Of a stretch of 60,603 nucleotides of DNA, positions 50,980-58,703 are shown piece after piece. The stretch's first letter is position 1. Every line of letters begins with the position of its first letter. The stretch covers positions 1-60,603 of the forward strand of contig SVOV01000011.1 of the NCBI GenBank assembly GCA_015066205.1, given 5' to 3'. Origin of the DNA: Oscillospiraceae bacterium. GTDB taxonomy: Bacteria; Bacillota; Clostridia; Oscillospirales; Acutalibacteraceae. Below the pieces are notes generated by a model. The model was not told the origin of the DNA, searched no databases, and worked only from the letters and a program-made list of their open reading frames with translations. The position numbers and the translations under genes were made by a program.

Positions 50980-52350
50980 TTATACTATATGTTTTAATGT
51001 CATTTTGATCCTGTCGCTGATTCTGACTGTTCCGACTCCGAAAATAGATGTATGTAAAGTATCGCAAAGCGGATCAGTCCATTTTTCAGGAATATTATTA
51101 ATTCCGAAAGCCATACCGAGAACTGAACCGACCGTGGCGGCGTTACAGTCAGTATCAAAGCCTGTTTCAACAGCCATGCATATTGAGCGTCCGAAATCTC
51201 CGTTGCCGTAAAGCAGAGAGGATACTACTATCATTGCATTAGGAATTGTATGACACCAACCATAGCCTGTGTGTTCATCATACTTTGAATGTATGTTGTT
51301 GAAGCATTGCTCCTGTGATACGCCGTTTTCAAAATCCCTTAAAACACTCATAATTTCACAATAAAGTCTTGATGTATAGGGAATCTGAGAAAGACCTCCG
51401 AAAATAATGTCCTTTATGCAATTTGTTTCAGCTGCAACTGCTATCATTGCCGAAACAAACATTTCGCCGTAGATTCCGTTTTTTGTATGCGAAATACGGG
51501 CATCTCTCCAAGCCATCTCTGATGCTCTTTCAGGATTCCCCGGATTTACATATCCGAAATAATCTCCTCTTATCTGTGCACCGATGTATTCGCGGTAAGG
51601 ATTTTTATACATAGCTGAAAGGGGCGGTCTAAAGCCGTTAATAAAATTACAGTAAGCCACTCTTTCTGCAGTAAAATAAGCGTTTCGGGACTGATATCCT
51701 ATCCAGGAGTCTGCTATATCTTCAGATGAAAAGTTTAATCCGTATTTTTCAATGATTTCCTGATAAAGTACGGTGTAATTCGTGTCGTCATCAACTGGCA
51801 TTCCGTCTGAAGTGTCAGCAAAACAATTATTGTTAAAACCGAATTTATAACGGGATTTTGTTTCATCTGTTATATCAGTACTGAGAATATAGCGTTGCAT
51901 AGGGTAATTATCTGTTTCTTTAAGAAAAGGTATAAGCTCATCCGTTCTTATCCCTTCAACAGTTTTTCCTAACATACAGCCGCATATGCGCCCCATCCAA
52001 GCTCCGGTAATTTTATCATTAAGCTTAATAGTATTATTCATTTGATAAGAATGAGCTTTAGTTAACTCTCGGATAGAATTAAGATCAGACGGTTCATTAT
52101 ATGGATAATCGTTTCTCATTTCAGTTTTAGAAACCAGGCTGAATAATCTGTCTCCCTCTTTGTTTTTTTCTTCACAATTATCCATTTCCGAAACTGCAAT
52201 AAACCTATCATTAAATTCAGCAACATCTAACCCTTCATCAATGCATTGTTGAAATTCAGTTAACACATCAGATGAATAAAAATCCCATTCGTTAATTTTC
52301 GTATAGTCAGGTGACATCTGAATGTTAAGTTCATTAAGTTTGAATTTCAT
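50980..52350 (-). CDS. ADP-ribosylglycohydrolase family protein
   Basis: 456 residues. A helical N-terminal extension of about 115 residues precedes the DraG-type core: GAWMGRICGCMLGKTVEGIR, DDDTNYTVLYQ (metal ligands), GEMFVSAMIAVAAET and ETGFDTDCNAATVGS, which supplies the second metal site. Members remove ADP-ribose from proteins, nucleic acids or small molecules; many Clostridial ones of this length have unknown substrates. It is monocistronic. GAGGAC lies before the ATG. Confidence 0.88.
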   Translation of the reverse strand: MKFKLNELNIQMSPDYTKINEWDFYSSDVLTEFQQCIDEGLDVAEFNDRFIAVSEMDNCEEKNKEGDRLFSLVSKTEMRNDYPYNEPSDLNSIRELTKAHSYQMNNTIKLNDKITGAWMGRICGCMLGKTVEGIRTDELIPFLKETDNYPMQRYILSTDITDETKSRYKFGFNNNCFADTSDGMPVDDDTNYTVLYQEIIEKYGLNFSSEDIADSWIGYQSRNAYFTAERVAYCNFINGFRPPLSAMYKNPYREYIGAQIRGDYFGYVNPGNPERASEMAWRDARISHTKNGIYGEMFVSAMIAVAAETNCIKDIIFGGLSQIPYTSRLYCEIMSVLRDFENGVSQEQCFNNIHSKYDEHTGYGWCHTIPNAMIVVSSLLYGNGDFGRSICMAVETGFDTDCNAATVGSVLGMAFGINNIPEKWTDPLCDTLHTSIFGVGTVRISDRIKMTLKHIV

Positions 52351-52685
52351 AGAAAGTCCTCGTCTTATTTTATATTATTTTGAAATTTATATCAGATTAC
52401 TTAAACTGCATTTTTATATATTTTAACATTTTTTGATTAAAAAGTAAATTAAAAGTTTACATTAACTACATTTCAGATAGCATTTTACTGATTTGTTTTA
52501 TATGTTTATTCTCATTTGAATGCTGAATATTATTGTATTTTATATTTTAGTATTTCTGCAGAAACTTGACTAAAACAATGATGTGTGTTATAATTTTTAA
52601 GAAAATATCTAATGGAATCAGCTGTCTGCTCAGGAGGTTGCTTCCATTTTGTTTTTTACAGAAAAATTAGGATGTATGATTTTTT
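52351..52685 (+). promoter_or_regulatory. ktrAB upstream region with promoter and attenuator-like leader
   Basis: An AT-rich stretch without a gene. The promoter is TTGACT (52566-52571), 17-base spacer, extended TGTTATAAT with TATAAT at 52589-52594. The leader then folds AATGGAA (52611-52617) with TTCCATT (52642-52648) followed by TTTTGTTTTTTA, a terminator-like signal 28 bases before the ktrB ATG. The 24-base loop is GC-rich for this region (CAGCTGTCTGCTCAGGAGG). I cannot match it to a known riboswitch. Confidence 0.55.
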
Positions 52686-54044
52686 ATGAGAAAACAACGG
52701 TTTGGAATATCTACAACGCATATAATATTGCTGAGCTTTTTGATTGCGATATTGATAGGTACACTGTTACTTTCGCTCCCCGTAAGTTCAGCAGACGGAA
52801 AAGCGACACCGTTTTTGGATTCACTCTTTACTGCGACAACCTCCGTCTGTGTTACAGGATTGGTGGTAACACCAACCGTTTCATCGTGGAGTCTCTTTGG
52901 TCAGATTGTAATTCTTATATTGATTCAGATTGGCGGTCTGGGTGTTATAACTATTATGTCAGGCCTGATGATACTTTTAAATAAGAAAATGGGAATCAGC
53001 GACAGACTCCTGTTACAAGATGCGTTTAATCTTAATTCTTTATCAGGTCTTGTACGGTTTGTAAAAAAAGTTGTGACAGGAACACTTATCATAGAATGTA
53101 TCGGTGCACTATTTTATATGACAGTATTTATTCCTGAATTCGGAGCAAAAGGAATATGGATATCTGTATTCACTGCCGTTTCGGCCTTTTGCAATGCAGG
53201 GATCGATATCATTGCAGAAAACAGTCTTTGTGATTATGCAATTAACCCTGTTATAAATATAGTTACATGCACACTTATCATCATTGGCGGCATCGGATAT
53301 GTTGTTTGGTGGGATGTGCTCAGAGTATTAAAACGATCAAAAACCAGAAAAGTGAGATTTTTCAGAGATCTTACCTTACATAGCAAAATTGCTGTTACAA
53401 CTTCATTAATATTGATTCTTACGGGTGCGGCTTTAATTTTTATTTTTGAGTATAACAATCCGCAAACTATTGGTAATTATACTTTATTTCAGAAATTGGA
53501 AGTCTCGTTGTTTCAATCTGTTACAACTCGAACTGCCGGCTTTGCTACTTTTGCGCAGAAAAATCTTTCAAACGCAGGTGCTGTTGTATGTTTGCTTTTA
53601 ATGTTTATCGGCGGTTCGCCTGTCGGCACAGCCGGAGGAATCAAAACTGTAACCTTTGCTGTTATTATTCTGGCATCTGTAGCTTCTATTCGTAACAAAT
53701 CAGATGTGGAGGTTTTTAACAGACAATTAACAAAGCAAGCAGTTAACAAAGCAGTCTCGGTTACTTGTATGTCTTTTATTATAATGTTTGCTTCAACTGT
53801 ATTGCTTTCTGCTGTAACGGATGCAAATATATTGGATATTGTTTTTGAAACAGTAAGCGCTACCGCAACCGTAGGTCTTACAAGAAATCTTACCCCGTCA
53901 CTTGGCAGTATAGGTAAACTTATAATTATCATTACTATGTATTTCGGCAGGGTAGGACCTATAACGATAGCTGTTGCATTTAAGCGCAACAAGGATAATC
54001 CGAATAACATTAGAAACCCCATTGAAGAAATCAGTGTCGGTTAA
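52686..54044 (+). CDS. ktrB: Potassium uptake channel subunit, TrkH/KtrB family
   Basis: 452 residues, four M1-P-M2 repeats. The selectivity-filter loops read TSVCVTGLVV, FCNAGIDII, TRTAGFATFA and ATATVGLTRN, each with the single glycine of KtrB-type pores. It moves potassium, usually with sodium, across the membrane. The ATG at 52686 is preceded by a weak, distant AGGA. Its gating partner ktrA follows after 15 bases. Confidence 0.93.
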   Translation: MRKQRFGISTTHIILLSFLIAILIGTLLLSLPVSSADGKATPFLDSLFTATTSVCVTGLVVTPTVSSWSLFGQIVILILIQIGGLGVITIMSGLMILLNKKMGISDRLLLQDAFNLNSLSGLVRFVKKVVTGTLIIECIGALFYMTVFIPEFGAKGIWISVFTAVSAFCNAGIDIIAENSLCDYAINPVINIVTCTLIIIGGIGYVVWWDVLRVLKRSKTRKVRFFRDLTLHSKIAVTTSLILILTGAALIFIFEYNNPQTIGNYTLFQKLEVSLFQSVTTRTAGFATFAQKNLSNAGAVVCLLLMFIGGSPVGTAGGIKTVTFAVIILASVASIRNKSDVEVFNRQLTKQAVNKAVSVTCMSFIIMFASTVLLSAVTDANILDIVFETVSATATVGLTRNLTPSLGSIGKLIIIITMYFGRVGPITIAVAFKRNKDNPNNIRNPIEEISVG

Positions 54045-54059
54045 GAAAGGACAGATTTA

Positions 54060-54710
54060 ATGAGCATTAATAAAACCTATGCCGTGTTGGGTCTCGGAAG
54101 ATACGGAAAAGCCGTTGCAGAGGAGCTTGTGAATAACGGTGCTGAAGTGCTGGCTGTTGACATTGATCAGATGATTGTCAATAATGCGATTGAAGAAATA
54201 CCCGTTTGCAAATGCGCGGATATTACTGACCCCGAATCAATGAAAAGACTCGGAATATCCAATATTGATGTAGTTATTATCGCAATAGCAAGTAATCTTG
54301 AAGCAAGTGTTATGGCAGTAACGCTCTGTAAGGAAGCCGGAGTTCCTACCGTTATAGTTAAATGCGGCAATGAAATGCACCAAAAGATATTAAGCAGAGT
54401 CGGTGCCGATAAGGTGATTTTCCCTGAAAAGGAATCGGGTACAAGACTTGCGAAAAATCTGCTTACATCAGGATTCGCTGAAATGATTGAACTTTCAGAT
54501 GAAGTATCTATGGTTGAACTGGATATAAAAGATGAGTGGGTCGGAAAAACTCTGATTGACCTGAGTCTTCGAAAAAAGTATTCCATTAATGTTGTTGCTA
54601 TACGAAATAATGACAATATCAGTACAACAATAGACCCTGCACAGCCGCTTCTGAAAGGAATGCAGCTTATTGTTATTGCTGATACCATAAAATTACAAAA
54701 ATTGATATAA
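54060..54710 (+). CDS. ktrA: Potassium channel gating subunit KtrA (RCK_N/RCK_C)
   Basis: 216 residues. RCK_N Rossmann domain with VLGLGRYGKAVAEELVNNGA and acidic D in AVDIDQ binds ATP/ADP; RCK_C (about 135-216) in Firmicutes often binds cyclic di-AMP. It forms an octameric ring beneath KtrB. AAGGACAG lies before the ATG. A hairpin follows at 54827. Confidence 0.93.
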   Translation: MSINKTYAVLGLGRYGKAVAEELVNNGAEVLAVDIDQMIVNNAIEEIPVCKCADITDPESMKRLGISNIDVVIIAIASNLEASVMAVTLCKEAGVPTVIVKCGNEMHQKILSRVGADKVIFPEKESGTRLAKNLLTSGFAEMIELSDEVSMVELDIKDEWVGKTLIDLSLRKKYSINVVAIRNNDNISTTIDPAQPLLKGMQLIVIADTIKLQKLI

Positions 54711-54800
54711 TTCTGGAATTTTTCTCATTAATTTCTTAAAAGAAGTGGATATTATTTCCGACTTTTAATCTTTGTATGCCTGTAATTCGCAGGTTAATAC

Positions 54801-54851
54801 ATATTCAAACTGACCGTTTATAGCAAAAGCGAGGTGAATTTTACCTCGCTT
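54801..54851 (+). repeat. Terminator-bearing direct repeat, left copy
   Basis: The 51-base segment from ATATTCAAACTGACC ends in hairpin AAGCGAGGT (54827-54835)/ACCTCGCTT (54843-54851). A closely similar segment occurs at 57252-57301, in the same orientation, on the other side of the blaI-blaR cassette. It also serves as the ktrAB terminator. Confidence 0.65.
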
Positions 54852-54878
54852 AATTTATTTTACACAATAAAAAAACTC

Positions 54879-54926
54879 TTGACAAAGCCAGACTATTGTA
54901 ATAGTATAGACTATAGTAGTAGTCTA
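54879..54926 (+). promoter_or_regulatory. BlaI-type operator/promoter
   Basis: TTGACA (54879-54884), 17-base spacer, TAGTAT (54902-54907). Two dyads overlap and follow the -10: ACTATTGTAATAGT (54892-54905) and TAGACTATAGTAGTAGTCTA (54907-54926). Bases resemble the TACTA/TAGTA half sites bound by BlaI/MecI repressors, so the regulator likely represses its own operon. Confidence 0.7.
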
Positions 54927-54938
54927 TGGAGGATTCGT

Positions 54939-55295
54939 ATGAAAGTGAAACTTTTTGACAGTGAAGTTAAGGTTATGGAAATCATATGGAAGGAAAGCCC
55001 TATTTCCGCGAAAGATATCAGTTTGATCGCCGCCGACACAATCGGATGGAATAAAAACACAACTTATACGATAATAAAAAAGCTGGAAGCAAAAGGTTTT
55101 ATTCATCGCGAAGATCCTGGATTTATCTGTACTCCGCTTGTATCTCAAAATGAAATGCAAAAGTCTGAAATAGCTTCTCTTGTGAAAAAGGTATTTGGCG
55201 GCTCCCGTAAAGCCTTGTTTTCAGCACTCCTCGAAGATGAACCTTTATCTGATGAAGAAATAAATGAGTTACGCAAACTCATTGATAATCTCTGA
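54939..55295 (+). CDS. BlaI/MecI/CopY family repressor
   Basis: 118 residues. N-terminal winged helix: KVKLFDSEVKVMEIIWKESP, ISAKDISLIAA, GWNKNTTYTIIKKLEAKGFI. The C-terminal helices form the dimerisation part cut by BlaR-type proteases. Start ATG 54939 follows GGAGG; the longer upstream frame covers the operator. The gene overlaps the peptidase gene by one base (TGATG), so the two are coupled. Confidence 0.93.
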   Translation: MKVKLFDSEVKVMEIIWKESPISAKDISLIAADTIGWNKNTTYTIIKKLEAKGFIHREDPGFICTPLVSQNEMQKSEIASLVKKVFGGSRKALFSALLEDEPLSDEEINELRKLIDNL

Positions 55296-56215
55296 TGCTT
55301 ATGTTACAAGAAATGTTTTATTGGATATTCAATATGAGTATAACCGCTGCTATTACCGGCGTGATCATAAAGCTTATCAGTCTTATAAAAAAGATACCGA
55401 GAAGAGTAACGGTCTTTCTTTGGATAATTCCTTTTCTCAGAATGGCTGTTCCTTTTGGTCTAAACAGTCCTTATGGTCTGATGTCTTTAATATCAAAGCT
55501 TACTACTAAAACCATCGTTGTGTATCAACCAACTGAAAATATCGCTTTTTCAATGACAAATAGTCTTATGGCTGCAAATACTTATTTCCCGATCACATAT
55601 AAGGTCAATATGCTCGAAGATATTTTTCGTGTAGCCTCGGTTGTGTGGATCATTGTTTCTATGGCAATTCTTCTGATGTTGATAGTTACATATTTTGCGA
55701 CAATTTATGAGATTAAAGATTCAATTCATCTAAAGGATAACATCTATTTATCGGAGAAAATCACGTCGCCTGCAGTTTATGGCATTATAAAGCCTAAAAT
55801 TATTTTGCCTGCATCATATAAAGACATAGATATTGAATTAATTGTAATACACGAGAAAACACACATAAGCAGTTTTGATAATCTGTGGCGAATTATAGCA
55901 TTGCTCATCGTTTCAGTTCATTGGTTCAATCCGTTCAGTTGGTTGTTCTTAAAAGGATTTCTTGCAGATCTCGAGCTTTCTTGCGATGAACGGGTTATTG
56001 CGAAAATCGGAAAAGACCGTGCAAAAGATTATGCCTCGTCTTTGTTGGAAAGCAAACAAGGAGAAACCGTGTTTGCATCCTCTTTTGGCGGTGCAAAAAT
56101 ACTCACACGAATTGAGAATATATTGTCTTTTAAGAAGTTAAGCAGGCTTTCGCTTATAGCATTTATTGCATTGATCGGTGCGATCTTCTATGTCTTGTTA
56201 ACAAATGCCGGATAA
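55295..56215 (+). CDS. BlaR1/MecR1-like M56 peptidase without sensor domain
   Basis: 306 residues with four membrane segments. The zinc motif HEKTH (H-E-x-x-H) in LIVIHEKTHISSFDNLWR and the downstream E in LADLELSCDERV are those of M56 peptidases. The C-terminus stops soon after the last membrane segment (ALIGAIFYVLLTNAG), so the penicillin-binding sensor domain of true BlaR1 is missing; the signal must come from elsewhere, perhaps the multi-pass protein that follows. It should cleave the adjacent repressor. Confidence 0.88.
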   Translation: MLMLQEMFYWIFNMSITAAITGVIIKLISLIKKIPRRVTVFLWIIPFLRMAVPFGLNSPYGLMSLISKLTTKTIVVYQPTENIAFSMTNSLMAANTYFPITYKVNMLEDIFRVASVVWIIVSMAILLMLIVTYFATIYEIKDSIHLKDNIYLSEKITSPAVYGIIKPKIILPASYKDIDIELIVIHEKTHISSFDNLWRIIALLIVSVHWFNPFSWLFLKGFLADLELSCDERVIAKIGKDRAKDYASSLLESKQGETVFASSFGGAKILTRIENILSFKKLSRLSLIAFIALIGAIFYVLLTNAG

Positions 56216-56228
56216 AAGGAGAATTAGT

Positions 56229-57212
56229 ATGAAAATAAATAAGTTTAATCGTTACTATCTTTTTTCTTCCATCGGTGTTTTAATTGCATCGTACTATCCG
56301 TTATCGATGGGGGTTCGTGTGATTACAGATATGATTCTTAACGGAACCGTTATGAAGGAGAACTATCCCAAATACATTATTCCGTACACACCAATAAGTG
56401 TTGCCGTCATTATTGGCGTTCTATTAATGCCCTTGTTTATCAGATTATTAAAAAGATTGGCATTTATCGGCGGGGCTGTTTCTGCAACATTCGTTTTCTT
56501 TGGATCAGAGCTGTTGTTTGAAAAGAAAGTTGTTGTATCCACCGCTGAAACTGTCACAAGGCTTGAAGACTGGCAGATGTATATGTGTTATATACCTCCT
56601 GAGGGTTGGGGAGAAGCTGTAACCACATATAAGACCAAAACTGCAATCGACATCCTTATAGGTGACTATGATCCCGCATTCAAACTGCATTTCTATATTA
56701 TTTCAGTGGTATTGGTTATTACAATCCTGAACAGCTTATATGGCTTCGGGCAAATGATAAAGAACGGCGACAGCAAGCGTCTTAAGTCTTTGATCGTTCA
56801 ATCAGTATGCTCCGTTACATTCCTTGGCCTTTGCATACTTGCCTGTTTTACTGCTTTTTGGAGGGACGGAAGCATTAGCGTATCTCCTTTATCGGCTTCA
56901 TTGATGACGATCTTCTTTGTTATTTTAGGCGTAACTGTTGGCGTGTTTGTCGGGTCATTCCTTTTGGGGAAAAGTAAGATAGTTTCAATTTGGATTCCGT
57001 CAATTGTTGCTTCTTTGATGACGCTTCTTATGTATATCGGTGAAATGTTCTTGCTGAACGGACATTTATATCGCTTTGGCACAGGATTTATTTTTGAGAG
57101 TATTCCCGTAATCATCCTTGCTCCTATTGATATATTAATTATACTTGCATCCGGATTGATAAATTTAATTGTTAGCTATTTTTTGAATTACAAAAAACAC
57201 TCAGATGCATAA
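56229..57212 (+). CDS. Multi-pass membrane protein of the BlaI/BlaR cassette
   Basis: 327 residues with about eight membrane segments and a periplasmic-side loop after segment three (EKKVVVSTAETVTRLEDWQM). I do not know the family. Start ATG 56229 has AAGGAG at 56216-56221; the ATG at 56205 inside the peptidase gene is less likely. It is the only candidate output gene of this operon, so it may be a resistance, export or sensing protein controlled by the repressor (inference). Confidence 0.7.
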   Translation: MKINKFNRYYLFSSIGVLIASYYPLSMGVRVITDMILNGTVMKENYPKYIIPYTPISVAVIIGVLLMPLFIRLLKRLAFIGGAVSATFVFFGSELLFEKKVVVSTAETVTRLEDWQMYMCYIPPEGWGEAVTTYKTKTAIDILIGDYDPAFKLHFYIISVVLVITILNSLYGFGQMIKNGDSKRLKSLIVQSVCSVTFLGLCILACFTAFWRDGSISVSPLSASLMTIFFVILGVTVGVFVGSFLLGKSKIVSIWIPSIVASLMTLLMYIGEMFLLNGHLYRFGTGFIFESIPVIILAPIDILIILASGLINLIVSYFLNYKKHSDA

Positions 57213-57251
57213 TTACGGTATGTTTCTTCTTGATTTAATAATGTGAACATC

Positions 57252-57301
57252 ATATTCTGACCTTTATATAGCAAAAACGAGGTGAATTTCACCTCGTTTT
57301 T
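57252..57301 (+). repeat. Terminator-bearing direct repeat, right copy
   Basis: Similar to 54801-54851: ATATTCTGACC, then TATAGCAAAAACGAGGTGAA and ACCTCG. Its hairpin (57273-57301) is perfect, with 14-base arms around one T, and A and T runs on both sides make it bidirectional. It ends the cassette and the convergent DUF4304-like gene. Confidence 0.65.
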
Positions 57302-57304
57302 GCA

Positions 57305-57769
57305 TTAGAAATTATCTAAAATATATTTTTTGGTTTTGGTGTCAACCGCAAAAAATTCTTCGGCAGGGACAGGGTCTTTTTCGTAATCGACGAGTTTTGC
57401 TCTTCGTTTCTCCAAAGGATTGCGTTCTTCCCACGCTATAAAAGCAATCAAGCGTTCTTTAATAAAAGACTTATTTGTCCATTCTTCGCACCATTGTTCA
57501 AACTTTTGCATTATCTCTTCAGGCGTTGTTTGCTCAATTTGTGTCATCAAATGTCCGTATACTAACTCAGTTGGCAATAATGCATTAATAAAAATTCCTG
57601 GACGGATATAGTAATCTTCTTTTGCATAACAACTGCCTTGAACATAAAAACAAAGAGTAAATTCGCCAATATTTTTTATCCATCTTTTGTTCTTTTTCTT
57701 AAACCCTTGCGCTTTTAGATAAGATTTTGCATAATCAATTAATTTTTCTTCGGGCAAAAAGTGTGTCAC
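57305..57769 (-). CDS. DUF4304-like protein
   Basis: 154 residues, soluble. YLKAQGFKKKNKRWIKNIGE, then FTLCFYVQGS and YYIRPGIFINALLP follow the pattern of DUF4304 (K-x-x-G-F-K-K-K-x-x-x-W then strands), a small family common near toxin-immunity genes. Start is GTG at 57769 with AAGGTGGTGA upstream. Function unknown. Confidence 0.7.
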   Translation of the reverse strand: MTHFLPEEKLIDYAKSYLKAQGFKKKNKRWIKNIGEFTLCFYVQGSCYAKEDYYIRPGIFINALLPTELVYGHLMTQIEQTTPEEIMQKFEQWCEEWTNKSFIKERLIAFIAWEERNPLEKRRAKLVDYEKDPVPAEEFFAVDTKTKKYILDNF

Positions 57770-57889
57770 AAAATCACCACCTTAGATCTATTATAGCAAT
57801 TACTGTTTCAAAAGTAAATCTTGCGGTATAATTCTTCCCTAAATACAGATAATAACAACACAATTTGTAATTTAAGGAGAAATGTATAT

Positions 57890-58432
57890 ATGAAAGCTAC
57901 AGGAATTGTTCGTAGAATAGACGACCTTGGAAGGGTAGTTATTCCGAAAGAAATCCGAAGAACAATGAGAATTCGTGAGGGAGATCCTCTTGAAATTTAT
58001 ACTGATGCAGAGGGTGAAGTAATTTTTAAAAAGTATTCACCTATGGGTGAGCTTGCTGAATTTACTTCTCAGTACTGCGAGGTATTATTTAAAGCAATTT
58101 CTATGCCGGTTTTGATTTCAGACAGAGATCATATCGTCTGCAGTATGGGAGTCACTAAAAAGGATACTGTTGACAAGAGAATTACTTCACAGCTTGAGAA
58201 GATCATGGAGAATAGATCAACATTTATAGCAACAAGTGTAAATGAAAATTCTGTAAAGCCTGTAGAAGGTCTCGATAAAAACGCTTGTATTGCTGTTCCA
58301 ATCATCGGCAACGGCGATATTTCCGGCTGTGTAATAGTTCTGTTTAATGACAAATATGAACTTCCGACTGCATCTGAAATCAAATTAGCAGAGGTTGCGG
58401 CACAATTTTTAGGTAAACAGACAGAAGATTAA
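57890..58432 (+). CDS. spoVT: Stage V sporulation regulator SpoVT
   Basis: 180 residues, normal for SpoVT. N-terminal AbrB-type swapped-hairpin DNA-binding domain MKATGIVRRIDDLGRVVIPK, then EIRRTMRIREGDPLEIY; C-terminal GAF-like domain (about 55-178) with LISDRDHIVCSMGV and CIAVPIIGNGDISGCVIVLF. It tunes forespore sigma-G genes. Start ATG 57890 follows AAGGAG; the upstream extension to 57821 has no site. Confidence 0.94.
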   Translation: MKATGIVRRIDDLGRVVIPKEIRRTMRIREGDPLEIYTDAEGEVIFKKYSPMGELAEFTSQYCEVLFKAISMPVLISDRDHIVCSMGVTKKDTVDKRITSQLEKIMENRSTFIATSVNENSVKPVEGLDKNACIAVPIIGNGDISGCVIVLFNDKYELPTASEIKLAEVAAQFLGKQTED

Positions 58433-58499
58433 GTTATTGTTGAATAAATTACTTGACAAGATTTTTCCATTTTGATATTATAAATTAAAACAAAATGAG

Positions 58500-58585
58500 C
58501 TTGAGGGAGTAGTTTGCGCTATCTCGGCGTGGTATGTCAACATCTTGACTTTCAGTCTGGCATATCTTAAATAACGAGACTCACA
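58500..58585 (+). promoter_or_regulatory. yybP-ykoY-type (manganese) riboswitch
   Basis: The leader contains GGGAGTAG (58505-58512), a central stem with GTCAACATCTTGAC, and AACGAGAC (58573-58580), the two conserved internal-loop strands of the yybP-ykoY aptamer. The 3' strand GAGACTCA also forms the 5' arm of a terminator, so ligand binding should block termination. These riboswitches sense Mn2+ and often precede P-type cation ATPases, as here. Identification is from memory of the consensus. Confidence 0.75.
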
Positions 58586-58616
58586 GACAGTATATCTGTA
58601 CTGAGTCTCTTTTTCG
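58576..58616 (+). terminator. Riboswitch-controlled terminator
   Basis: GAGACTCA (58576-58583) pairs with TGAGTCTC (58602-58609), with an inner ACAGATAT-like stem (CAGACAGTATATCTG), followed by TTTTT. Its 5' arm is shared with the aptamer. Confidence 0.8.
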
Positions 58617-58703
58617 GACTTTAGTACTGATGTTGTGCTGAGGTCTTTTTGTTTTTTCTACAGGTCAAGACCTGAGAAATTATTCTGTAAAGGAGTCAAC
58701 CAA

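Noticed and set aside
52649-52984. 111-codon frame overlapping the ktrB start
   Set aside because: It runs in another frame through the conserved KtrB N-terminus and has no support.
53513-54022. 169-codon minus-strand frame
   Set aside because: Antisense to ktrB; no start context.
54167-54688. 173-codon open frame on the minus strand
   Set aside because: Antisense to ktrA, which is fully supported by motifs; typical shadow frame.
55295-56215. True beta-lactam sensor BlaR1
   Set aside because: The chain ends without the extracellular penicillin-binding domain, so only a BlaR-like peptidase is claimed.
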